16,597 bases of DNA from Beroe ovata (lineage: Eukaryota; Ctenophora; Nuda; Beroida; Beroidae): NCBI GenBank assembly GCA_946803715.1, contig CAMPET010000350.1, positions 6,461 through 23,057 on the forward strand, read 5' to 3'. The notes under the pieces are model-generated. The model was not told the DNA's origin, made no database searches, and saw nothing but the letters and a program-made list of their open reading frames with translations. The translations under genes were made by a program, and so were the position numbers. Each line of letters begins with the position of its first letter. The stretch's first letter is position 1. Shown in pieces: positions 9,677 through 16,597 of the stretch.

Positions 9677-12600
9677 CTAAGACTCCTGAAGTCCTGTTCC
9701 TTGCCGGATAATGGACAGCAAATCCTTACTCTCAGTATTCTCCCCAAACAACGTGTAACAACTCTCACTCGACTCAATTGTCGGGTCCATTGTGTTCTCC
9801 AATGTGATGCTCGGTTCGGGTGACTTCCTACATCCGATGACACTCTGAACTTTAGGCTGAATTACACTGCTACTACTGTTGTTGCTGGTGGTGGTGCTAA
9901 TGTTGCTAACTTTCTCCTCTGGGCTTGGTGTTGATCGGTTGCTCTCATACGACACCGGACTTGCGTACAGTGGCGTGCGTTGCTTGGCGGCCGCCGCCTG
10001 ACGCGCGAATCGCGGAATATTGGGTCGATAGTAATCGTATTTCTTAGAGTTACGCGGACAGTTCGAATGTTGTATAAGAGACGGGCAAGTGCTCTTTTCA
10101 GATCGGGCTGGGAGAACCTTCTCCTCTTTCTTTGCGACCTGCAAATAATAAAGTTATTAAAATAGATAGATGTGTATGTGTTTTTAAATCAAGGCTTGAA
10201 CAATACATTTTTAACATGCGCTTTCGATCGATCGATAAGATCGACGCGCGCGATTCGATCATTAACAGCTGCGCAAACAGCTGAAAATGATGAATTTTGC
10301 GAAAGTATACGTACGTTTGTGCTAGTACTTCTAGTTAACCTTGCGTATATGTCCCATTTAGGAAACAAAAGCCTGACTACCATGTGTACATTTCTGCTAT
10401 TATTATGTAAGCTCCTTTAGATACCGATCATAGGTTGAGCTTACACTGTCAAAACAACATTGACACTAAACGTATGTCAAGAAATGAATCTGTTATAGTG
10501 GCCACTACAAAAGATAAGGTACGAAATGCTGCGTTCCATCTCTTCGAAGAAATTCTGCGTCCTACGCTAAGTCAATCTTCGACAATTCCTTCGCTGTCAA
10601 AGGCCCAAGGCTGTTTAACACCCTCCCCCGCAGTGTTACCTGTGCTCCCGGCTCCGTCCTTAGAGTTGCTCAAATTGCAAGGCTCACGACTCACATAATG
10701 AGCACCTATCCAGATCAACCCCCAGTAACAGGGTACACCCAACTCGAACTCTCTACTGGACTGGAGCACAGGCGGTCTACAACAGATGGTCAAGCATGGA
10801 TTTCCAGCGGAAGCAGAAGTAAGGTTACATTAGGTTAGGTTAGGAACAAACTCCTATCATATTTCTATCTACCGGTCTTAATATAGCCCGGTCCGCAGAG
10901 CGACCGCGAACTTTCATGCGCCATTGAAAGCAGAAGTCCGCTTTTCAAAAGAGAGGAGAGACAAAGCATGGGTAAGGGTAGGGTTGAGTAAGGGTCTGGG
11001 GTGTAATTAGGTAGCACGCTTCGCAATAAAGCGTATTTCCGCTTCGTATAGAGGCTCCGTACAGCGGAAATCCGTTTTTGGGGGCCAAACTTTCTCCATA
11101 CTGTCAGTTTGGATAGTTACCTTTTCAATAAGGTTTATCTGTTTGCCTTTTGATACAGGAGGCTTTGTCTGAAACAACACGCAGTGTTACATAAGACTCA
11201 CAGGAGCCCCATCACAAGTCATTGTGGGGGATTTGTTAATTTGTTATTATCCATAGCAACGGAGCCATTGCAACTACGCTTATACTTACACTATCCTTTT
11301 TCTCAGTGTTACTTTTCCTTTTTAACCGCTCTTCTTTCTTCTTTAGTTTCTTTTCTCGTTTTTCTTCTTCTTTCCTCTCCTGACGGATTTTTAACATATT
11401 TACCACAGTACACTGTACAGAGTACCTACACACGCTTAGTGACTAGTATATGTACCCCATGTAAAATGTACATTGTACATTCTATACATTGGAGAATGTA
11501 CGACAATGGGTGTAATAACCAGAAACCAGATGGTTCTGTGGCTGATTGGCGTAGGAGACCATCTGGCGTGATTGATAGGCTCTTGACGCTGTGACGTGAT
11601 TGACGCTGTGACGTGACTGACAATGTGACGTGATTGACAATGTGACGTGATTGACAATGTGATTTGATTGACGCTGTGACGTGATTGACAATGTGGCGTG
11701 ATTGACAATGTGGCGTGATTGACGTGGCGTGGTTGACAATGTGGCGAGATTGACGCAGTGGCGTGATTGACATGATGAGTCATGATGTCAATCACGTCAT
11801 AATTTATGCCTGATTGACTGATTGGTGTGATGCGTGATTTGGTATGATGCGTGAAATGTGATGCGTAACTCACCATTTCTCTCAGTTTTTCACACTCTCT
11901 CCTCTCGGCTTCTTCCTGATAGTGTTTCCGTAACTCGGATGATGACAGTTGATGATATATTGCACTCTGGGCAGTAGTGATGTTTAGTACATTGTGATCA
12001 TTATAACCCGACATTCAACATCTGCCGCAACAGAGTGGTCTGTACGGAACCCCGCGGTTTTCACCGTGTTTGCTGGGCGAGGCAAACAGGTTACCAATCT
12101 ACTGTGGACAAATGTTGAGGACATTCGTCCACGGTACAGTGAAGCACATTGTGTAGTACACAGTTGTAACCAATACACGGCCACATACCTGATTAGTGTT
12201 TATATTATTAGACGGGGGCTTTTTCTTCTTTTTGCAAACTGCAAGGTTTATGTCCTTGGACCCCTTTATACTCTTTTGATCCTTTCCATCACTTCTGATA
12301 CTTGACTGCGAGAGAAGGATGGTTTACCATAGATGCGAAATTCTACAGAATCCGCTTGAGAGGAATTTAATGTCACAGCTAAAAGAATGTTGAATATAGA
12401 CAGATTAAAACCAGCTTACCTCAATAACCACCTTCTTGGAAAACCTGTTAGCTGTTAGGCTAATCACAATAGCAGAGAAAATCAATGATTCAACGCTCTG
12501 AAATGACCATGTTGTAATTTAAATACACTGCTGATCACACTGAAAGCTATTTTAGGAGAACTACACTCCATACATCTCTATGATGTATAGAGAACATGCA

Positions 12601-12756
12601 ATGAAGGAAGAAGGTTTTTGTGTTAACACCAAGACAGGACTATATAAGTTATAACATATTCACCTGTGTTATGAGTGGGACAACCACACAGCCAACAACA
12701 GATCCGAACACACAAAAGACGGAGTATTGGTCAAGAAAACTTTTACCAACAGCCAT
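9677..12756 (-). CDS. Unrecognised protein with N-terminal membrane region and Lys/Glu-rich coil, 7 exons
   Basis: Not a family I recognise. Exons in coding order are 12756-12664, 12497-12420, 12305-12189, 11966-11874, 11412-11290, 11168-11121 and 10138-9677. All are GT..AG and all junctions are phase 0, giving 1014 nt (337 aa) and a TAG stop. Residues 11-30 (YSVFCVFGSVVGCVVVPLIT) look like a membrane helix, and a shorter hydrophobic stretch follows at 36-47 (LIFSAIVISLTA), suggesting a hairpin or two-pass anchor. Residues 80-86 are KKKKKPP. Residues 100-165 are charged (LRKHYQEEAERRECEKLREM, then an EKREKKLKKKEERLKRK segment) and probably helical. The last exon is Ser/Asn-rich with a YRPNIPRFARQAAAAKQRTP stretch. 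The exon 5 acceptor (high end 11412) is weak. A strong acceptor-like CTCCCTTCTAG sits directly before the ATG, so a 5' UTR exon or further coding may lie upstream. Confidence 0.6.
10200..10285. repeat. CGCG / ATCGATCGAT patch in an intron
   Basis: TCGATCGATCGAT followed by GACGCGCGCGATTCGATC, then the near-repeat CAGCTGCGCAAACAGCTG. It has the same vocabulary as the CG-rich patches near 4.1, 8.8 and 13.8-14.3 kb. It lies in the 982-bp last intron of the unrecognised gene. Confidence 0.55.
10518..10838 (+). pseudogene. LINE (non-LTR retrotransposon) reverse-transcriptase C-terminal remnant
   Basis: An open frame of 106 codons between TAA at 10515 and TAG at 10836 contains the characteristic distal RT segment: VPSLRRNSASYAKSIFDNSF, then AVKGPRLFNTLP, then a TYPDQPPVTGYT tail. 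The pattern F-x-SFAVxGPRLFNxLP followed by a Pro-rich PDQPPVxGYT end is typical of the C-termini of RTE/Jockey/CR1-type ORF2 proteins. Catalytic palm motifs and the endonuclease are absent, so this is a 5'-truncated dead copy. It lies antisense inside the last intron of the unrecognised minus-strand gene. The exact clade cannot be assigned from this tail. Confidence 0.8.
10830..10844 (+). repeat. (TTAGG)3 tract at the LINE remnant end
   Basis: Three perfect TTAGG units overlap the last codons of the LINE remnant and continue past its stop. This is most simply read as the short microsatellite tail that many non-LTR elements carry. The same motif is the arthropod telomere repeat, but three units are far too few for telomeric sequence. 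Confidence 0.6.
11405..11500. repeat. TGTACA-rich patch at exon 5 acceptor
   Basis: ACTGTACAG and ATGTACATTGTACATTC words, related to the arrays in the DZIP1-like introns. The proposed acceptor of exon 11412-11290 lies inside this patch (CTCTGTACAG), which is why that boundary is uncertain. Confidence 0.6.
11567..11796. repeat. 17-bp tandem array with a terminal palindrome
   Basis: About twelve degenerate units of GTGACGTGATTGACAAT (variants with GCT, GGC and shortened units) fill the intron between exons 11966-11874 and 11412-11290. The array ends in an inverted repeat: CGTGATTGACAT (11762-11773) and its complement ATGTCAATCACG (11785-11796). The long minus-strand open frames across it (repeating SRHIVNHVT-like peptides) are by-products of the repeat. 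Confidence 0.88.
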
Positions 12757-13340
12757 CTAGAAGGGAGTTAATTCATAATGAAGGAGCAGAAGTGAAATTG
12801 GAAATTCCTGCTATGGTATTGATGGTAATTGCCATGATTTCATCAGACAAGAGCAATTGACGTCCAAGATGAAAGCTTCAAACCTTGAGCCAACCCTTCT
12901 AGCAATCAAATTTGGGTTTGTTGGGATGATTACTTGTATAATAAACATTTTTTGTTTGAGTAGCAGCTATAAAAGTGTGAAATCTGCCTTGAAAGATAAA
13001 GTGCCTAGATGGAAAACACTGGGATGAAAAATACAAGTTTGGAATCTAATCTGACTACCACCCTTCTGACTTCATGCTATTAGGATGACTATTGACTGCA
13101 TAAATAATGAATATGTGTAAGTGGAAATCTCCTTTCCTGAAATGTTGAAGCCCTGTTTTCTTCAAAGAAAATAGGGCATAGATACATGCTTAAACTGTAC
13201 CAGATAGTCCCAGATAGGCAAACCCAAACCTGACAAGTCTGGTATGGTTCCTACTTAGCAGAAGCAAGTCCCCACTGGTGACCCATTCTCAACTTCAAAA
13301 AAACAAATTGCAGCAACACAGAACACTCAACACCACAGAC

Positions 13341-13358
13341 TGACTGGTTTTAGATGAC
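13341..13358 (-). repeat. Single copy of the 14-bp repeat unit
   Basis: Read on the minus strand this is GTCATCTAAAACCAGTCA, an exact 18-nt match to the junction of two units in the array at 217-328. Confidence 0.8.
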
Positions 13359-13737
13359 CCCCCAATTTGATTGATTGATAAACATGCTGTAGAGCAAGGA
13401 TCTAAATCTCATACAATGAATAAAGGCACATAGTCTTAACCAAAATCTCCTTAAATGCATCTATCCAGGGAAATGTTTGACATAAGGTGCAGTCCATTAA
13501 AATTGGTAGATATTGTATATGCTAGGATATAGCTTCAAATGACTTCATCACCAAGACACGAATTGCACAGGTTAGAAAGAATGGAAGATGACCTTGAAAA
13601 CTTTGGGAAGAAATGTGCTCCCAAATAGGGCAGGATCTAAAAGAGGGATCTAAAAGAGGACAAAATTGGAGGATAGAGTCAATATGAGCATTTGAATAAT
13701 AAATGAACCCAACAATATAGGACATCCCGCAAAGCAC

Positions 13738-13864
13738 GGGGACATATTGTCTGGCGATGCTAGACCGCTGATGCAAGCCGCGAAGCGGCTTGCGTCAGCA
13801 AGCCGCGCGCGCGCAAAACGAAATTCTCGACAGGGTCTATCATCGATCGACAAGGGGACATATT
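13738..13864. mobile_element. MITE-like element with 11-bp flanking direct repeats
   Basis: GGGGACATATT occurs at 13738-13748 and again at 13854-13864. Between them, the left end GTCTGGCGATGCTAGACC is an imperfect inverted match to the right end (reverse complement TGTCGATCGATGATAGACC). Inside is a perfect 9-bp hairpin GCAAGCCGC-GAA-GCGGCTTGC and a CGCGCG run. About 105 bp, no coding capacity. The length of the flanking duplication would fit a Mutator-type non-autonomous element, which is an inference. Confidence 0.65.
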
Positions 13865-13989
13865 ATTAGATTTTGTTTCTGGCGCGTGCATTATATTTCA
13901 AAAACAATACTCATGTCATGCCATCGGCAATTTACACATCTGCTTATGTCTACGTTCAAAACCAATAAGTAGATTTACCCGGACTGGAA

Positions 13990-14300
13990 GTGCGGCGCGC
14001 GGTCGAGTCTGCGCGGACCCCAATAATGCTTCGGCCGAAACATTTTCATGCAATCGCTTGCCGGATGTTATTTGATCACTGCTTTTTGCGCGCGCGGCGC
14101 GCGTGCCTCCATCGATGAAGGCGCGCGCAAAAAACAATGGACAAATAATACCCGACAATTATTCGCTTTTGAGCTTGTAAAGGATAAGTTTGCGCGCGCG
14201 CAATGCAACAAAATAGCCCTGAATTGCGCTGCGTCAATGATAACACTAACAGGTAGTCATGAAAAATTAATTTTTCAACCTCAGCCGTTGCGCCGCGCAA
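13990..14300. repeat. CpG-rich region with hairpin
   Basis: Repeated GCGCGC runs in otherwise AT-rich DNA. A perfect 13-bp inverted pair, TTTTTGCGCGCGC (14083-14095) and GCGCGCGCAAAAA (14121-14133), flanks a loop containing CATCGATGAAGG. That loop resembles TTCGATGAA...GAAGGCGCGCG at 8926-8955. The similarity suggests related elements at both sites. Confidence 0.6.
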
Positions 14301-14956
14301 TTTTAGTATTATTATTTAATTTTAGAACCATACATGATATCATGAAAATTAAATAAATACTTGACATATCATATCTATCAATAGATCATTTCAATCTAGA
14401 CAAATAGTTCCTTATTTATGTTGATTGCAAATGGATGTTGCATACCTGAATTTAACCTTAAGTATTCTGCAAAACCTGACCCAGGTTTAGTTGGCTGTGT
14501 GTGTGTGTGTATCAGGTCTTAAATAGATATCATGCCCCTGAGTTATCACAAAGACCAATAATTTTAATAAAGGGTTGATAAAGGTAAGTCAGTTTCACTG
14601 GTAACTGACATTTTTATTTGCGCTTATCAAACTGTTCACATGACTCGTAATGCCCAATGGCAAGGAGTTACTATCAGACTGACAGGACAATACCTCATAT
14701 GAAGAATAACCTTCATATAATTTGAATTTGTGCTTGGTATAAATTTCATTTTATACATCTAATAGTGATGCTTAGACATGGGAGGATATTGATAAGAAGT
14801 ATTTGTGTCTACTCTCAGAAATCTTATCCTGTCTTGGTGAGTAGTAACTATGATTCAAAGTGGGAATAAAGTGGTTTCTTGAATTAGCTATAAATGAATC
14901 TTTCATGCTTCAGATGATTGAATAGAGTCAATTGGTTCAGATTTTGTATTTATAAG

Positions 14957-15550
14957 ATGGCACTTTCAGACAACATAACTACTGTCCTAAGATATCCACA
15001 TGATCCTACTGTACCTAGATATGTACAATATGATCAATGTTACTTTTCCCAGGGTCTGAAATCGGTACCTTATCGGGACATCTCAACAAGCACATACAAA
15101 CTAGAGGATCTAGAGAAGATAGCCAATGCTGCTCCCTCTGATGCAGCTGCCCAATCCAGCTTCCTCAATGCTGCACTCATTCAGGATCCACATTTTGTAA
15201 TACGAAGAGTGGAATGTGGAAAGTTTGCTCTCAGTAGTGAAGTAAGTGTAATAAAAGAGTAAGTATACCTAGATATTTTGAGGAGGCATAAGTGATGATT
15301 TTGACATCATTATTCTCTTATTTATTTATTTGGTTCTATAGTTTATCCAATATCTAATGTTATATTGTTGCTCTTACGTGTACTCTGCTGACGCCTCCCG
15401 CAATCAGTACACATAAGGGTGCTGAACATTGTATTTCTCTTCAGAGACTGTCAGAACTCCATGTTTCAGGTAGTAACTATTTATCAGCGAGCTCTGGTCA
15501 TGACTGGCGCTAAGAAAGGCAATGTAGATGTCACAGAGAAACCAGCACTG
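14957..15550 (+). CDS. Unrecognised protein, first two coding exons (3' part beyond window)
   Basis: Exon 1 is 14957-15258, from an ATG in good context (A at -3, G at +4) to the donor GA|GTAAGT in phase 2. Exon 2 is 15445-15550, from a strong TTTCTCTTCAG acceptor to CTG|GTAAGA in phase 0. Together they encode 136 residues starting MALSDNITTVLRYPHDP and ending with NVDVTEKPAL. The protein appears soluble, with no signal peptide or membrane helix, and includes VPYRDISTSTYKLEDLEKIA and DPHFVIRRVECGKFALSSE. I do not recognise the family. No later exon was found in the repeat-filled sequence up to the window end, so the gene is partial. A second donor GAA|GTAAGT 17 nt upstream (15242) would shift frame into exon 2. 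Confidence 0.72.
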
Positions 15551-15570
15551 GTAAGATTGATCAGGCACAG

Positions 15571-15686
15571 GTCCATTTGTAACTCTGGCTAGTCTTATTC
15601 AGGTCAAACGCCGGCGGCCGGTCTAATGCACGCCTAACGCAAATTTGGCTAATAAGACTACCGCTCAGCCATAGTGGCAAACGGAC
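15571..15686. mobile_element. MITE-like inverted-repeat element in intron 2
   Basis: The left arm starts GTCCATTTGTAACTCTGGCT (15571) and ends with TAGTCTTATT (15590-15599). The right arm, read on the minus strand, starts GTCCGTTTGCCACTATGGCT and ends with the same TAGTCTTATT (15651-15660). The right arm has an extra GAGCGG-like insertion. The centre is CG-rich (CGCCGGCGGCCGG). No obvious target-site duplication and no coding capacity. Confidence 0.75.
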
Positions 15687-15725
15687 TTATTTCTTGGATG
15701 ATAAATAGGAGGAGAATTGTTGTAT

Positions 15726-16597
15726 TGGTTACCAATTTAAGGGCCGACATGACCCCTTATTCACCCAAAACGTGTCGGTTTGATTGAACATTTGAGGATA
15801 GTTCCGAAACGGATCGACCGATTGACTTGAAACTTCTACCATAGCTCATAGTCCAGTCTTTTTTTGCAAAAAATAGGCCGAACCTGGAACTGCTTTATAA
15901 CAATTCATTTTTGGCTTCAGGGAATTGTATTGGGTGTTAGGAAACCACAAAAGAAAGTTTACCAAGTGAGCTCAGGGGGGCGATGGTTTTTTGGGCCACG
16001 CCCAATTCCTTATATGGGCAAATAACGTATCTCGGCTTCTGAAGGTGATAGAGACTTCGTTTTTAGCTTAAAAGAACCGCAATGGTCATGTTTATATAAG
16101 TTGTCTGAAGGTCACTAAGACCCCAGGTGCTCAGTTTCACTAAAAATCGAGAAAACTGAATTTTCAACCTGCACGGAGCCAAAATTCATATCTCAGTTGC
16201 TGAATGTTCTAGAGACTTCTCTATAGGCTTAAAAGAACCGCAATGGCCATGTTTATATTAGTGGTCNAAACGGATCGACCGATTGACTTGAAACTTTTAC
16301 CAGAGCTCAAGGACCATTAGAAACTCGGACAACCAAAATTTCACCCCAATCCAATGATTGGTTCCCGAGTTAATGGCCGCCATAACCCCTTATCCACTCG
16401 AACCAAGTCAGTTTGAGTGAGCATTTGAGGATAGTTCCGAAACGGATCGACCGATTGACTTGAAATTTCTATCATAGGTCAAGGACCATTAGAAACTCGG
16501 ACAACCAAAATTTCACCTCAATCCGATGATCGGTTCCAGAGTTAGTGGCCGCCATAACCCCTAAACGACCCAAAACATGTCAGTTTAAGTGAGCATT
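15726..16597. repeat. Compound repeat block: 173-bp tandem repeat plus a second 161-bp-spaced repeat
   Basis: The core AAACGGATCGACCGATTGAC occurs at about 15807, 16268 and 16440, the last two 173 bp apart. Flanking words GAGGATAGTTCC and GACATGACCCC/GCCATAACCCC also recur. Between the first two copies is another pair, at about 16029-16100 and 16190-16262, sharing CTTAAAAGAACCGCAATGG and CATGTTTATAT. The block runs off the right edge and contains one ambiguous base (16267). It occupies the intron after exon 2 of the plus-strand gene or sequence beyond it. Confidence 0.85.

Larger units (their letters stand above)
12757..14956. other. Divergent intergenic region
   Basis: It lies between the first known exon of the minus-strand gene and the start of the plus-strand gene, so it should carry both promoters and perhaps 5' UTR exons. 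I see no further coding exon. It holds two CG-rich palindromic elements (13738-13864 and 13990-14300), a stray copy of the 14-bp repeat (13341-13358) and a short (GT)n run at 14496-14510. TTTATAAG immediately before the plus-strand ATG is TATA-like but too close to act as a TATA box for that start. Confidence 0.5.

Noticed and set aside
10830-10844. Arthropod-type telomere repeat
   Set aside because: There are only three TTAGG units, internal to an intron and joined to a LINE 3' end.
11426-12014. Long minus-strand open frames with repeating SRHIVNHVT-like peptide
   Set aside because: They are read through a 17-bp tandem array in an intron and exist in several frames at once. Only the short piece 11966-11874 is used as an exon in the gene model.
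13916-14356. Open frames around the CG-rich region in the divergent intergenic DNA
   Set aside because: Overlapping frames on both strands through CGCGCG palindromes, with Ala/Arg-rich translations typical of such composition. No splice signals or domain.

Overview
The window looks like animal nuclear DNA. Protein-coding information is split into short exons (16 to 462 nt) with GT..AG introns, mostly 50 to 700 bp, AT-rich and full of microsatellites. There is no operon structure and no bacterial ribosome-binding pattern. One gene is a recognisable DZIP1/DZIP1L (Iguana) orthologue, a cilium and Hedgehog-pathway protein of animals. Compact introns and recurring CpG/CGCG-rich patches in an AT-rich background would suit an early-branching animal such as a sponge. 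That guess is an inference and no marker in the window proves it.

Layout. 1-1896: a TG microsatellite, a 14-bp tandem array, a diverged local duplication and otherwise no visible gene. 1897-8141 (minus): the DZIP1-like gene, which I could thread through 20 exons with every splice phase consistent (2265 nt, 754 aa). 8142-9676: intergenic, with a roughly 230-bp foldback element. 9677-12756 (minus): a 7-exon gene for an unrecognised protein of about 337 aa with an N-terminal hydrophobic region and a lysine/glutamate-rich middle; its introns hold a LINE reverse-transcriptase remnant and a 17-bp satellite. 12757-14956: a divergent intergenic region with two CG-rich hairpin elements. 14957 onward (plus): the first two exons of an unrecognised gene, whose next intron is loaded with a MITE-like inverted repeat and a 173-bp tandem repeat up to the window end. 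One ambiguous base (N, 16267) lies in that repeat.

The most interesting signal is in the DZIP1-like gene. The end of exon 7 and its splice donor have been duplicated as an 18-bp tandem array, giving several equivalent donors. Each of the first three steps would add an in-frame VEILEQ hexapeptide to the coiled coil, and the fourth carries a stop. No bacterial, viral or CRISPR-type system is present, and I found no RNA gene.
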